Below are positions 41,286-52,327 of a DNA stretch of 64,000 bases, in pieces. The position numbers and the translations under genes were made by a program. The stretch comes from Roseospirillum parvum (lineage in GTDB: Bacteria; Pseudomonadota; Alphaproteobacteria; Rhodospirillales; Rhodospirillaceae), in the NCBI RefSeq assembly GCF_900100455.1, contig NZ_FNCV01000006.1:1-64000 (forward strand), read 5' to 3'. Position 1 is the stretch's first letter. Each line of letters starts with the position of its first letter. The notes under the pieces are model-generated. The model did not search any database. It was not told the DNA's origin and worked only from the letters and a program-made list of their open reading frames with translations.

Positions 41286-41486
41286 ATGGCTGACACCACC
41301 AACAAGGCCACCGTCACCGTCACCCAGATCGGCAGCCCGATCGGCCGTCGCGGCGACCAGCGGGCGACCCTGGTCGGCCTGGGCCTCAACAAGCTGCACC
41401 GCACCCGCGAGCTGGAGGACACTCCGGCGGTGCGCGGCATGATCCGCAAGGTGCAGCATCTGGTCCGCGTCGACGAGGCCGGCTGA
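41286..41486 (+). CDS. rpmD: 50S ribosomal protein L30
   Basis: A 66-residue protein of the normal short bacterial form. It has [20 protein letters not shown] and HLVRVDEA at the end. It is 6 bases after rpsE. Confidence 0.98.
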   Translation: MADTTNKATVTVTQIGSPIGRRGDQRATLVGLGLNKLHRTRELEDTPAVRGMIRKVQHLVRVDEAG

Positions 41487-41524
41487 ACGGCTGCCCGAGA
41501 CTCCCTGCGAAGGTTACCCAGACC

Positions 41525-42010
41525 ATGAAACTCAATGAACTGAACGACAACGCCGGGGCCGTGAAGCGCCGCCTTCGGGTCGGGCGCGGCATCGGCTCGG
41601 GCAAGGGCAAGACCGGCGGCCGGGGCGTGAAGGGTCAGAAGTCGCGCACCGGCGTGGCGATCAACGGCTTCGAGGGCGGCCAGATGCCGCTCTACCGCCG
41701 CATGCCCAAGCGCGGCTTCACCAACGCGGTGTTCAAGAAGGACTTCGCCGAGGTCACCCTGGAGCGCATCCAGGGCGCCATCGACGCCGGCCGGCTGGAC
41801 GGCTCCAAGGAACTGGACGCCGCGGCGCTGGTCGCCGCCGGGGTGGCCCGCAAGAGCCGCGACGGTGTGCGCGTGCTCAACAAGGGCACCCTGTCGGCCA
41901 AGGTCACGCTGAAGGTGGCGCACGTCACCGCCGGCGCGCGGACGGCCATCGAGGCCGCCGGCGGCTCGGTCAGCCTGATCGAGCCGGCCGCCGAGGACAA
42001 GGCGTCCTGA
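41525..42010 (+). CDS. rplO: 50S ribosomal protein L15
   Basis: A 161-residue assembly protein. It has [20 protein letters not shown] and [19 protein letters not shown]. Its C-terminal tail is slightly extended. It precedes secY by 74 bases. Confidence 0.98.
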   Translation: MKLNELNDNAGAVKRRLRVGRGIGSGKGKTGGRGVKGQKSRTGVAINGFEGGQMPLYRRMPKRGFTNAVFKKDFAEVTLERIQGAIDAGRLDGSKELDAAALVAAGVARKSRDGVRVLNKGTLSAKVTLKVAHVTAGARTAIEAAGGSVSLIEPAAEDKAS

Positions 42011-42084
42011 CACGGATCACGGCGCCGCGCCCGACGTCTCGGGCGCGGCGCGGTGCCTGACCAATCCCCTGGAACGGATCGAGG

Positions 42085-43431
42085 GTGATGGCTTCTGCCG
42101 CCGAACAGCTTGCCGCCAACATGAACTGGGGGGTCCTGGCCAAGGCCACGGACCTCAAGAAGCGTATCTGGTTCACCCTGTGGGCGCTGATCGTCTACCG
42201 CATCGGCACCTACATCCCGCTGCCCGGCATCGACCCGCAGGTGATGGCCGACATCTTCGCCCAGCAGCAGGGCGGCGTGCTCGGCATGTTCGACATGTTC
42301 GCCGGCGGGGCGCTGGGGCGGATGACCATCTTCGCCCTCAACATCATGCCCTACATCTCGGCCTCCATCATCATGCAGCTGATGACGGCGGTCAGCCCGT
42401 CGCTGGAGCAGATGAAGAAGGAAGGCGAGGCCGGGCGCAAGAAGATCAACCAGTACACCCGCTACCTGACGGTGATCATCGCTGCGCTTCAGGCCTACGG
42501 CATCGCCCTGGGCATGGAGGGCATGACCTCGACCGCCGGGCCGGCGGTGGCCGATCCCGGGCTGTTCTTCCGCTTCACCACGGTGACCACCCTGGTCGGC
42601 GGCACCCTGTTTTTGATGTGGCTGGGCGAGCAGATCACGGCGCGCGGGGTGGGCAACGGCATTTCGCTGATCATCTTCGCCGGCATCGTCGCCAACCTGC
42701 CGGGGGCCCTGGTCGGGGTGCTCGAGCTGATGCGCACCGGCGCCCTGGCGCCGCTGCTGGGGGTTGGCCTGCTGGTCATGGCGGTGGCGGTGATCGCCTT
42801 CATCGTCTTCATCGAGCGGGCCCAGCGGCGCATCCTGATCCAGTATCCCAAGCGTCAGATGGGCAACCGCATGATGGGCGGGGAAAGCAGCCATCTGCCG
42901 CTGAAGATCAACACCCCGGGTGTCATCCCGCCGATCTTCGCCAGCTCGCTGCTGCTGCTACCGATGACCGCCGCCGGCTTCTCGGCTGGCCAGGGTCCGG
43001 AGTGGCTGGCCACCATCACGGCGCTGCTGGGGCGCGGTCAGCCGCTGTACTTGGGGCTGTACGCCTCGCTGATCATGTTCTTCGCCTTCTTCTACACGGC
43101 GATCGTCTTCAATCCGGCCGACACGGCGGACAACCTGAAGCGCTACGGCGGCTTCATCCCCGGCATCCGGCCGGGCAAGAACACCGCCGACTACCTGGAC
43201 TATGTGCTGACCCGCCTGACCATGGTCGGCTCGCTGTACCTGATCTTCATCTCGATCCTGCCGGAGCTTCTGATCTCCCGACTGGCGGTGCCCTTCTACT
43301 TCGGCGGCACCAGCCTGCTGATCGTGGTCACCGTGACCATGGACACCGTGGCCCAGGTTCAGTCGCACCTTCTGGCCCACCAGTACGAGGGCCTGATCAA
43401 AAAGAGCAAGCTGAGAGGGAAGAAACGATGA
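42085..43431 (+). CDS. secY: Preprotein translocase subunit SecY
   Basis: A 448-residue channel of the Sec translocon with ten membrane helices. The start could be GTG 42085 or ATG 42088; the two differ by one residue. Family stretches YIPLPGIDPQ, GGALGRMTIFALNIMPYISA and FIPGIRPGKNTADYLDYVL are present. Its stop overlaps the adk start (ATGA), so both are coupled, as in many spc operons. Confidence 0.98.
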   Translation: MMASAAEQLAANMNWGVLAKATDLKKRIWFTLWALIVYRIGTYIPLPGIDPQVMADIFAQQQGGVLGMFDMFAGGALGRMTIFALNIMPYISASIIMQLMTAVSPSLEQMKKEGEAGRKKINQYTRYLTVIIAALQAYGIALGMEGMTSTAGPAVADPGLFFRFTTVTTLVGGTLFLMWLGEQITARGVGNGISLIIFAGIVANLPGALVGVLELMRTGALAPLLGVGLLVMAVAVIAFIVFIERAQRRILIQYPKRQMGNRMMGGESSHLPLKINTPGVIPPIFASSLLLLPMTAAGFSAGQGPEWLATITALLGRGQPLYLGLYASLIMFFAFFYTAIVFNPADTADNLKRYGGFIPGIRPGKNTADYLDYVLTRLTMVGSLYLIFISILPELLISRLAVPFYFGGTSLLIVVTVTMDTVAQVQSHLLAHQYEGLIKKSKLRGKKR

Positions 43432-44006
43432 GCAAGCGGCTGATCCTGATCGGCCCGCCGGGGGGCGGCAAGGGGACCCAGGCCAAGCGCCTGGAGGCGA
43501 CCCACGGCCTCAAACACCTGTCGACCGGCGACATGCTGCGCGCCGAGGTGGCCGCCGGCAGCGAGCTGGGCAGCCAGGCCAAGGCCCTGATGGACGAGGG
43601 CAAGCTGGTCCCCGATGACCTGATCGTCGCCATGATCGCCGGCCGCATCGAGCAGCCCGACTGCGCCGACGGCTTCATCCTCGACGGCTTCCCGCGCACC
43701 GTGCCCCAGGCCGAGGCGCTGGACACCATGCTGGCCCAGCGCGGCGTGGCGCTGGACGCGGTGATCAAGCTGGACGTGCCCGACGGGATCCTGATCGATC
43801 GCATCCGCACCCGGATCGCCGAATCGGGCGGCAACGCGCGGGCCGACGACAACGAGGAAACCCTGGCCAAGCGCCTCAAGGTGTACCACGAGCAGACCGC
43901 CCCGGTGCTGCCCTACTATCAGGGCAAGGGGCTGCTGACGGTTCTCGACGGCAACCGCGCCATGGACGCGGTGACCGCCGATCTGGAAAGCACCCTGGGC
44001 CTGTAA
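43428..44006 (+). CDS. adk: Adenylate kinase
   Basis: A 192-residue kinase that interconverts ATP, ADP and AMP. The P-loop GPPGGGKGTQAKRL (9-22), STGDMLR and DGFPRT are visible. The LID is the short form without zinc cysteines, normal for alphaproteobacteria. It overlaps the secY stop by ATGA. Confidence 0.98.
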   Translation: MSKRLILIGPPGGGKGTQAKRLEATHGLKHLSTGDMLRAEVAAGSELGSQAKALMDEGKLVPDDLIVAMIAGRIEQPDCADGFILDGFPRTVPQAEALDTMLAQRGVALDAVIKLDVPDGILIDRIRTRIAESGGNARADDNEETLAKRLKVYHEQTAPVLPYYQGKGLLTVLDGNRAMDAVTADLESTLGL

Positions 44007-44064
44007 TCGGGTCGGGTGCCGGTTGGGCCGAGGCGCGGGGGCTTCCCCCTGCCCTTGGTTGAGG

Positions 44065-44092
44065 TTGACAGATGCCGGACGGGGCCTATAAT
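44065..44092 (+). promoter_or_regulatory. Consensus sigma-70 promoter of the alpha operon
   Basis: TTGACA (44065-44070), 16 bases, then TATAAT (44087-44092). Both boxes match the consensus fully. It lies about 200 bases before rpsM and after adk. Confidence 0.85.
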
Positions 44093-44220
44093 CCCGCGCC
44101 TCGGTTCCCCGGCGTCCGAAGATGTGGTTGGGCTGTGTCGCTGCCTGGTGACGGCAAGTTGCCGGGGCGGCGCCGGCCCGCCCGTCCGTTTTGTCGAGTG
44201 GGGCGTCGCCGGCGGCGGGT

Positions 44221-44270
44221 CCCGGAAGGAAACTCGACCCGGAAGGAAACTCGACCCGGAAGGAAACTTG
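44221..44270. repeat. Three 17-bp tandem repeats before rpsM
   Basis: CCCGGAAGGAAACTCGA occurs three times in a row (44221, 44238, 44255), the last slightly changed. They lie in the transcribed leader of rpsM. Each copy holds GGAAGGAAA, resembling a ribosome binding site. Confidence 0.85.
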
Positions 44271-44298
44271 CGCGGTCTATATTTAGGGAGTACGGGCC

Positions 44299-44667
44299 TT
44301 GGCACGTATCGCTGGCGTCAACGTCCCCACCAACAAGCGGGTGGAGATCGCTCTGACCTATATCTATGGTATCGGCCGTCACAAGGCCCGGGAGATTTGC
44401 GGCAAGGTGGGCATCGCCGATTCGGTGCGTGTCAACCAGCTGTCCGACGACGAGGTGGTGCGCATCCGCGAGATCATCGACGCCGACTACAAGGTGGAAG
44501 GTGATCTTCGGCGCGAGGTGGCGATGAACATCAAGCGCCTGATGGACCTGGGCTGCAACCGCGGCCTGCGCCATCGTAAGGGGCTGCCGGTGCGCGGCCA
44601 GCGCACCCACACCAACGCCCGCACCCGCAAGGGGCCGGCCAAGCCGATCGCCGGCAAGAAGAAGTAG
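44299..44667 (+). CDS. rpsM: 30S ribosomal protein S13
   Basis: A 122-residue head protein. The only start that gives the family N-terminus ([20 protein letters not shown]) is TTG 44299, with AGGGAG 9 bases upstream. TTG is rare for a ribosomal protein gene. [19 protein letters not shown] is at the end. Confidence 0.97.
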   Translation: MARIAGVNVPTNKRVEIALTYIYGIGRHKAREICGKVGIADSVRVNQLSDDEVVRIREIIDADYKVEGDLRREVAMNIKRLMDLGCNRGLRHRKGLPVRGQRTHTNARTRKGPAKPIAGKKK

Positions 44668-44725
44668 GCGACGCCCGTTCGCGTCCTTATCCAGGCATTC
44701 CGATCAGACAAGGCAAGGGTAGAAC

Positions 44726-45115
44726 ATGGCCAAACCGGCAGCACGCCCCCGGCGGCGGGAGCGCAAGAACATCACGTCCGGCATCGCCCACGTCGCCTCG
44801 ACGTTCAACAACACGATGATCACCATCAGCGACGTGCAGGGCAACACCATCTCGTGGTCGTCGGCCGGCATGCAGGGCTTCAAGGGGTCGCGCAAGTCGA
44901 CCCCGTACGCCGCCCAGATGGCCGCCGAGGACGCCGGCCGAAAGGCCCAGGAGCACGGCATGAAGACGCTCGAGGTGCTGGTCAAGGGCCCCGGTTCGGG
45001 CCGCGAATCGGCGCTCAGGGCCCTGCAGGCGGTGGGCTTCACCATCACCGCCATCCGTGACGTCACTCCCATTCCGCACAACGGCTGCCGGCCGCGCAAG
45101 CGTCGGCGGGTGTAG
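44726..45115 (+). CDS. rpsK: 30S ribosomal protein S11
   Basis: A 129-residue platform protein. It has [20 protein letters not shown] and ends with [14 protein letters not shown], both conserved. It is 58 bases after rpsM. Confidence 0.99.
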   Translation: MAKPAARPRRRERKNITSGIAHVASTFNNTMITISDVQGNTISWSSAGMQGFKGSRKSTPYAAQMAAEDAGRKAQEHGMKTLEVLVKGPGSGRESALRALQAVGFTITAIRDVTPIPHNGCRPRKRRRV

Positions 45116-45378
45116 GGCCTTCAACGTCAAGGCCCACCACCCCCTTGCCGGGGCGCCCGCGATCCCCGGGCCCACGGGCGGCCCTGGCGCCGCCCTGGGG
45201 TCGCCTTGGGGCCGGGGTGCCCGGCCCGGGTGGCCCTCTTTGGGCCAGCCCGTGAAAGACCAAACGCTTCCCGGTCGGCGAGGAAGCAGCGGGGCCGCGG
45301 CGGAAGGTCGAGAACCCTCCCTTCGCGCCGCGTCAGCCGCCGCCACATGAACAGACCATCGGTTCGAGGACAGGCCCC
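45116..45378 (+). other. rpsK-rpoA intergenic region
   Basis: These 263 bases hold nested GC-rich complementary segments at 45140-45230 (CCCCGGGC/GCCCGGG types), but no gene or clear promoter. The rpoA ribosome binding site is AGGACA near 45367. Confidence 0.5.
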
Positions 45379-46392
45379 GTGATTCAGAAAAATTGGCAGG
45401 AACTCATCAAGCCCGGCAAGCTGGATATCCAGAGCGCCCAGGGCGGCCTTGTCGCCACCATCGTGGCCGAGCCGCTGGAGCGCGGCTTCGCCATGACGCT
45501 GGGCAACTCGCTGCGGCGCATCCTTCTGTCGTCGTTGCAAGGGGCGGCGGTGACCGCCATCCAGATCGATGGCGTGCTGCACGAGTTCAGCTCCATCCCC
45601 GGAGTGCGCGAGGACGTCACCGACATCATCCTCAACGTCAAGCAGCTGGCCCTGAGCCTGCACGGCGAGGGGCCCAAGCGCATGTCGCTGAAGGCCACCG
45701 GCCCGGGCGAGGTGACCGCCGGCCAGATCGAGACCGGCCACGACATCGAGCTGATCAACAAGGATCTGGTGCTGTGCACCCTGGACGAGGGCGCCACCCT
45801 GTCCATGGAGCTGACCGTCAACACCGGCAAGGGCTACGTGCCGGCGGCGCTGAACCGCAGCGAGGACAGCCCGATCGGCCTGATCCCGGTGGACAGCATC
45901 TTCAGCCCGGTGCGCCGCGTCTCCTACAAGGTGGACAACACCCGCGTCGGCCAGGTCACCGACTACGACAAGCTGTCGATGAACGTCGAGACCAACGGCA
46001 CCATCACGCCCGAGGACGCGGTCGCCCTGGCGGCGCGCATCCTGCAGGACCAGCTCGCCCTGTTCATCAACTTCGAGGAGCCGCACGCCACCTTCGAGGA
46101 CAAGAGCGACGACGACCTGCCGTTCAACAAGAACCTGCTGCGCAAGGTCGACGAGCTGGAACTCTCGGTGCGTTCGGCCAACTGCCTGAAGAACGACAAC
46201 ATCATCTACATCGGTGATCTGGTCCAGAAGTCCGAGGCGGAGATGCTGCGGACCCCCAACTTCGGCCGCAAGTCGCTGAACGAGATCAAGGAAGTGCTGG
46301 CCCAGATGGGCCTGTCGCTGGGCATGGAAATCACCAGCTGGCCGCCCGAGAACATCGAGGAGTTGGCCAAGAAGCTGGAAGAGCCCTACTAA
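45379..46392 (+). CDS. rpoA: RNA polymerase subunit alpha
   Basis: A 337-residue subunit. It starts with GTG 45379 (encoding [17 protein letters not shown]). The N-terminal assembly domain has [20 protein letters not shown]. The C-terminal domain has [20 protein letters not shown] and [14 protein letters not shown], which contact UP elements and activators. Confidence 0.99.
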   Translation: MIQKNWQELIKPGKLDIQSAQGGLVATIVAEPLERGFAMTLGNSLRRILLSSLQGAAVTAIQIDGVLHEFSSIPGVREDVTDIILNVKQLALSLHGEGPKRMSLKATGPGEVTAGQIETGHDIELINKDLVLCTLDEGATLSMELTVNTGKGYVPAALNRSEDSPIGLIPVDSIFSPVRRVSYKVDNTRVGQVTDYDKLSMNVETNGTITPEDAVALAARILQDQLALFINFEEPHATFEDKSDDDLPFNKNLLRKVDELELSVRSANCLKNDNIIYIGDLVQKSEAEMLRTPNFGRKSLNEIKEVLAQMGLSLGMEITSWPPENIEELAKKLEEPY

Positions 46393-46562
46393 ACCAAGGG
46401 CACGTTGCGGGCGCCGCCGGGAGATCGGCGGCGCCAAGTCGGGTCCATGGGGGACCCGCCCCGGTCGTTCCCGCCCACCCACCTAGGGGCGCGGCGATGC
46501 GGGCAGTTGGGATCGGTTCGGCACCGCCGGGCCCGGCCTGGGATGTAAGGAGGTAAAGCGTC

Positions 46563-46982
46563 ATGCGTCACGGTATGAGCGGTCGCAAGTTCAACCGCAC
46601 CAGCAGCCATCGCAAGGCGATGTTCGCCAACATGGCCACCGCGCTCATCAAGCATGAGCAGATCAAGACCACCCTGCCCAAGGCCAAGGACCTGCGTCCG
46701 GTGGTCGACAAGCTGATCACCCTGGGCAAGCGTGGCGACCTGCACGCCCGCCGCCAGGCTGCCGCGATGATCCGCGAGGACGCCGTGGTGCGCAAGCTGT
46801 TCGACACCCTGGCCAAGCGCTATCAGGACCGCCCCGGTGGCTACACCCGGGTGCTCAAGGCCGGCCTGCGCTACGGCGATGCCGCCCCGATGGCGATCAT
46901 CGAGCTGGTCGACCGCGACCCGGCCGCCAAGGGCACCGACAGCGGCCCGCGTCCCGACGAGGACGACGAAGACCTGGACTGA
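46563..46982 (+). CDS. rplQ: 50S ribosomal protein L17
   Basis: A 139-residue protein. [20 protein letters not shown] is the universal start. It ends with an acidic Asp/Glu tail of about 12 residues. It is the last gene of the alpha operon, behind GGAGG at 46549. Confidence 0.99.
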   Translation: MRHGMSGRKFNRTSSHRKAMFANMATALIKHEQIKTTLPKAKDLRPVVDKLITLGKRGDLHARRQAAAMIREDAVVRKLFDTLAKRYQDRPGGYTRVLKAGLRYGDAAPMAIIELVDRDPAAKGTDSGPRPDEDDEDLD

Positions 46983-47004
46983 GCGCCCACCGCCGCGCCA
47001 CAAT

Positions 47005-47185
47005 CAAAGGGGCGCTGCCCCTTTGGAACCCCGCCGGGGGACCCAGGGGGTCCCCCGGACCCCCGCCATGATCTGAAACCTCCCGGAGGGGGCGCGCCCC
47101 CTCCGGGAGGTTTCAATTCGTGGAGGGGTCCGGGGAAGCCCTGCTTCCCCGGCGGGGGTTCCAAGGGGGCAGCGCCCCCTTGGGT
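47005..47185. repeat. Nested inverted-repeat element, copy A
   Basis: The outer arms contain CAAAGGGGCGCTGCCCCTTTGG on the left and CCAAGGGGGCAGCGCCCCCTTGG on the right. Inside them are CCCCGCCGGGGG-type arms. The core is a perfect 40-bp palindrome (47075-47114, arms GAAACCTCCCGGAGGGGGCG). Similar arms surround another core at 58370-58574. It could act as a terminator for rplQ. Confidence 0.85.
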
Positions 47186-47212
47186 ATGGTCGCCGCGAAC
47201 GGGAGCTGGTGC

Positions 47213-48616
<1,404 letters not shown>

Positions 48617-48619
<3 letters not shown>

Positions 48620-48679
48620 AGCCGAGGGCGAAAAATCGGAACCACTTTGTGAGTCCCGATTTTTCACCCTCGGCTCCAT
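48617..48679. repeat. TAGAGC-type palindrome, copy 3
   Basis: AGAGCCGAGGGCGAAAAATCGG pairs with CCCGATTTTTCACCCTCGGCTC. The right end reads CTCCATA instead of CTCTA. The TAG at the start is the stop of the protease gene. Confidence 0.8.
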
Positions 48680-48689
48680 ACTAAAGATG

Positions 48690-48750
48690 GAGAGCAGATC
48701 GTGCGAAATTTGAAGTGCCCTGCGATTCACATTTCGCACGATCTGCTCTA
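48690..48750. repeat. TAGAGC-type palindrome, copy 4
   Basis: AGAGCAGATCGTGCGAAAT pairs exactly with ATTTCGCACGATCTGCTCT (48731-48749). The left end is GAGAGC, not TAGAGC. It ends 9 bases before the rarA start and lies 10 bases after copy 3. Confidence 0.85.
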
Positions 48751-48759
48751 GGCGGGGCG

Positions 48760-50097
48760 ATGGCGGACCTGTTCGGCGACGACACACCCCCTCCCAAGGC
48801 ACCCGAGCCACCGGCCGCCGACCGGCCGCTGGCCGACCGGCTGCGGCCGCGCAGTCTGGAGGAGGTGGTCGGCCAGGGCCACCTGCTGGCCGCCGACGCG
48901 CCGCTGGGCCGCATGGTGGCGGCCGGGCGGCTGGCCTCGCTGATCCTGTGGGGGCCGCCGGGCTGCGGCAAGACGACCATCGCCCGCCTGCTGGCGGCCG
49001 GCACCGATCTCGCCTTCGAGCCCCTGTCGGCGGTGTTCTCCGGCGTCGCCGACCTGCGCAAGGTGTTCGAGGCGGCGCGCGCCCGGCGCCGCACCGGGCG
49101 CGGCACGCTGTTGTTCGTGGACGAGATTCACCGCTTCAACCGGGCCCAGCAGGACGGCTTCCTGCCTTATGTGGAGGACGGCACGGTGGTCCTGGTCGGG
49201 GCGACCACCGAGAACCCCAGCTTCGAGCTGAACGCGGCGCTGCTGTCGCGCTGCCATGTGCTGGTGCTCAACCGGCTGGACGGCGCCGCCCTGGAGGCGC
49301 TGCTGGAACGCGCCGAGGCCGGTCTGGGCCGCGCCCTGCCGCTCAGCGAGGGGGGGCGGGCGGCCCTCAAGGCGATGGCCGACGGCGACGGGCGCAGCCT
49401 GCTGTCGATGGTCGAGCAGGTGGTGGCGGCCAGCGGCGAGGGCGAGGAACTGGGTCCGGCCGAGTTGACCCGCATCGTGCAGCGCCGGGCCCCGGTCTAC
49501 GACAAGGACCGCGAGGGCCACTACAACCTGATCAGCGCCCTGCACAAGTCGTTGCGCGGCTCCGATCCCGATGCCGGGCTGTACTGGATGGCCCGCATGC
49601 TGGATGGCGGCGAGGACCCGGCCTACCTCCTGCGGCGCCTGACCCGCTTCGCGGTGGAGGACGTGGGGCTGGCCGACCCCGGCGCCCTGACCCAGGCCAT
49701 CGCCGCCTGGGAGGCCTACGACCGTCTGGGCAGCCCGGAGGGCGATCTGGCGATTGCCCAACTGGTGGTCTATCTGGCCACGGCGCCCAAGTCGGTGGGC
49801 GTCTACCGGGCCCACAAGCGGGCCGGCAAGGCGGCGCGCCAGACCGGCTCGCTGATGCCCCCGGCGCACATCCTGAACGCCCCCACCGGGCTGATGAAGG
49901 ACCTCGGCTACGGGGCCGGCTACGCCTACGACCCGGACACCGAGGACGGCTTTTCCGGCCAGGACTACTTCCCCGAGGAGATGGGGCGGCAGACCTTCTA
50001 TGAACCGGTGGAGCGCGGCTTCGAACGCGAGATCAAAAAGCGGCTGGCCTACTGGGAGGGCCTGCGGACGAAGAAGCGGGACGGCGCGGCGGAATAG
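48760..50097 (+). CDS. rarA: Replication-associated recombination protein A (RarA/MgsA)
   Basis: A 445-residue AAA+ ATPase that acts at stalled forks. Walker A is LWGPPGCGKTT, Walker B LLFVDEIHRFN, sensor-1 TTENPS. The RarA C-terminal oligomerisation domain follows (SDPDAGLYWMARMLDGGEDP). The start ATG 48760 gives the family N-terminus, in the short gap after the palindrome. A rarely used ATG further upstream lies inside the palindrome and is rejected. Confidence 0.93.
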   Translation: MADLFGDDTPPPKAPEPPAADRPLADRLRPRSLEEVVGQGHLLAADAPLGRMVAAGRLASLILWGPPGCGKTTIARLLAAGTDLAFEPLSAVFSGVADLRKVFEAARARRRTGRGTLLFVDEIHRFNRAQQDGFLPYVEDGTVVLVGATTENPSFELNAALLSRCHVLVLNRLDGAALEALLERAEAGLGRALPLSEGGRAALKAMADGDGRSLLSMVEQVVAASGEGEELGPAELTRIVQRRAPVYDKDREGHYNLISALHKSLRGSDPDAGLYWMARMLDGGEDPAYLLRRLTRFAVEDVGLADPGALTQAIAAWEAYDRLGSPEGDLAIAQLVVYLATAPKSVGVYRAHKRAGKAARQTGSLMPPAHILNAPTGLMKDLGYGAGYAYDPDTEDGFSGQDYFPEEMGRQTFYEPVERGFEREIKKRLAYWEGLRTKKRDGAAE

Positions 50098-50464
50098 GTC
50101 CCGAAGGTTGTGGGCCGTCAACACCTCGCCTTGGCTCGCCCGAGTCGCGAAGATTTGATGAATATTTTCGACGCAGGCCCCGGAAATCAGGAAGCGACTC
50201 GACAGAGAACCACAGGTTTTGTAGTATCTGCCCAGTCAACTACGAAATCAGGTGGCGGTGGGTCTTGTCGCTGGAAAACGTTGAAATCCTAGCGCTTTAG
50301 GCCCATTGTTTTGACTTGCGCATGAACAACCCGTGTCACGCGCTTGGTGGGGCGCAGCCTCCAGGGTCTTCATGAACGGCCCAGGGGTTTTTTGAATGGC
50401 CCAGGGGCTTTTTTGAGTGATCGCCGTGTCCCGGCGAAGGGATGCTTATTCGAGGAACGCGCTG
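50098..50464. other. Intergenic region with AT-richer stretch and doubled motif
   Basis: No gene is supported here. A stretch at 50150-50330 is clearly less GC-rich than its surroundings. An imperfect inverted repeat TTTTGTAGT...ACTACGAAAT lies at 50217-50249. Two copies of GGCCCAGGGG followed by six T residues lie at 50378-50413. Confidence 0.5.
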
Positions 50465-50767
50465 GTGAAGTTGATCTCCCGTCTGATCGGCTGGGCGTTG
50501 GTTCTGGTCGCCATCCTGATGGCCTCGGGCGAGGCTGTCCTGGCGCTGGGCACCGGCAGCTACGATGGCATCGCCACCGGCGAGGTGCTGACCCTGCTCG
50601 CCGGCTCCAACCCCGCCTTTTCCGATGCGAACGGCGGCGGCGTGTTCAGCCGCCTTCTGCTCGATCTGCCGGCCTGGCTGGCCATGGCGATACTGGGCAC
50701 CCTGCTCATCGTCACCTGCCGCAAGCGCCGCCACCGCTTCGTCTGCCGCGAGCGTCGCCTGGGCTGA
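50465..50767 (+). CDS. Small conserved membrane protein
   Basis: A 100-residue protein of unknown function. It starts at GTG 50465 with GAGGA 8 bases before it; the frame opens at 50417, and the extra residues are hydrophilic. Membrane helices lie near 5-25 and 70-88. Between them is YDGIATGEVLTLLAG, a pattern I associate with unnamed alphaproteobacterial proteins. It ends in a basic tail. It lies between rarA and a convergent lipid gene. Confidence 0.6.
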   Translation: MKLISRLIGWALVLVAILMASGEAVLALGTGSYDGIATGEVLTLLAGSNPAFSDANGGGVFSRLLLDLPAWLAMAILGTLLIVTCRKRRHRFVCRERRLG

Positions 50768-50808
50768 GCCTTGATCCGCAATCCCTGATCTCTCTCCGGA
50801 ACGGGCAA

Positions 50809-52062
50809 TCAGAACCGGCTTGGCGGGGTGACCGGCGGCGGCAGCGGGTGGCGGCGTTCGGTTTCGGTGATGTAGTCGCGGACCAGCGGCACGGCATCCT
50901 GGCGGCGGGCCATCTGGATCTGGAAGACGACCATGCCGCCATGGCGGAAGGCCATCTCCGAGCCGGCCAGATAGAACTCCCACATGCGTTGGAAGCGGGC
51001 GTCGTGCACGGCGTCGAACTGGGCGCGGTTGGCCTGGAAGCGGGCCAGCCAGTGCGCCAGGGTCTGGGCATAGTGCAGGCGCAACACCTCGATGTCGGTG
51101 ACGATCAGGCCGCTGTCCTCGATGTGGGGCAGGATTTCCGACAGGGCCGGGATGTAGCCGCCGGGGAAGATGTACTTTCTGATCCAGGGGTCGGTGGCGC
51201 CGGGGCCGTCGCTGCGCCCGATGGTGTGCAGCAGGGCCACCCCGTCGTCGCTCAGAAGATCGTGCAGGCGGCGGAAGAACGCGCGGTAGTGGGTGACGCC
51301 CACGTGCTCGAACATGCCCACCGAGACGACGCGCTCGAAGCGCCCCTGAAGGTGGCGGTAGTCGCGGTACTGGAAATCGACCCGCTGGGCCAGTCCGGCC
51401 CGCTCGGCGCGCGCCGTGGCGATTCGCAACTGCTCGCGCGACAGGGTGATGCCGATCACCGACGCATCCCCCTGATGCTGGGCCAGATGCAGGGCCAGCC
51501 CTCCCCAGCCGCAGCCGATGTCGAGCACCCGCTGGCCCGGGGCGAGGCACAGCTTGGCGGCGATGTGGCGCTTCTTCTGGGCCTGCGCGGTGTCCAGATC
51601 GTCGTCCCCGGACAGGAAATAGGCCGCCGAGTACTGACGGTCGGCGTCGAGGAACAGGTCGTACAGGCGGTCCGGCAGGTCGTAGTGGTGGGCCACCCGG
51701 TCGGCCGCCCGGTGGGCCGGGTTGTGCTGCGCCGCCCGGCGGGCCACGAAACGCGCCGCCCGGGCCAGGCGGTTGACCGCCCAGGGCGCCGAGCCGGTGC
51801 CCAGGTTGCGGCACAACAGGTCGAGCAGTTGGCGGATGTCGGCGCTGGGCAGGGTCACGGTGCCATCCATGTAGGCATCGCCCAGGGCCAGCGACGGGTT
51901 GAGCAGCAGGCGCCAGGGCAGGCGGCGGTCGTGCACCGCCATCACCACCTCGGGCCCGGTGTCGTCGCCGAAGCCGCGCCGGCGCCCATCGACCCAGACC
52001 CGGGTCAGGGTGCCCGTGCGCACGATGCGTTCCAGCAGATGATCGAGCAGCCAAAGCGTCAT
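50809..52062 (-). CDS. cfa: Cyclopropane-fatty-acyl-phospholipid synthase
   Basis: A 417-residue enzyme that adds a methylene group from SAM to unsaturated lipid chains. The SAM site VLDIGCGWGG is at 179-188. AHHYDLPDRLYDLFLDADRQ precedes it, and GMFEHVGVTHYRAFFRRLHD follows. It starts at ATG 52062, after GGGAGG on the minus strand. The homologous region begins there, whereas the frame is open further upstream. It is a membrane-stress and acid-stress function. A related methyltransferase such as UfaA cannot be excluded. Confidence 0.9.
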   Translation of the reverse strand: MTLWLLDHLLERIVRTGTLTRVWVDGRRRGFGDDTGPEVVMAVHDRRLPWRLLLNPSLALGDAYMDGTVTLPSADIRQLLDLLCRNLGTGSAPWAVNRLARAARFVARRAAQHNPAHRAADRVAHHYDLPDRLYDLFLDADRQYSAAYFLSGDDDLDTAQAQKKRHIAAKLCLAPGQRVLDIGCGWGGLALHLAQHQGDASVIGITLSREQLRIATARAERAGLAQRVDFQYRDYRHLQGRFERVVSVGMFEHVGVTHYRAFFRRLHDLLSDDGVALLHTIGRSDGPGATDPWIRKYIFPGGYIPALSEILPHIEDSGLIVTDIEVLRLHYAQTLAHWLARFQANRAQFDAVHDARFQRMWEFYLAGSEMAFRHGGMVVFQIQMARRQDAVPLVRDYITETERRHPLPPPVTPPSRF

Positions 52063-52112
52063 CACGGTTCCCTCCCGGTTGCGTGGACGATTTGCGGCAA
52101 TATCAAAAGCCC

Positions 52113-52153
52113 GGAGCATGTTGCGTGAGCCACGAGGCACGCGACGTGCCCTA
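52113..52153. repeat. Degenerate TAGAGC-type palindrome, copy 5
   Basis: GAGCATGTTGCGTG and CACGCGACGTGCCCTA pair with several mismatches. It lies between the cfa and PYP genes. Only the general shape matches the family. Confidence 0.45.
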
Positions 52154-52327
52154 AGGGCAAGGTGTTGCCGTGGTCGCGCCGGATCAAGGGCGGGGGGACC
52201 GGTCGGGCGGGGTGTCGGCCCTTTCCACCAGCGGTGGCTCGGGGTAAACAAGGGGGCGACGGTTTGGTATCCTCAACGCCATGCTACCGTCGCCCACCTG
52301 TGCGACCCGGTTTTGGAGAGGTTGTGG

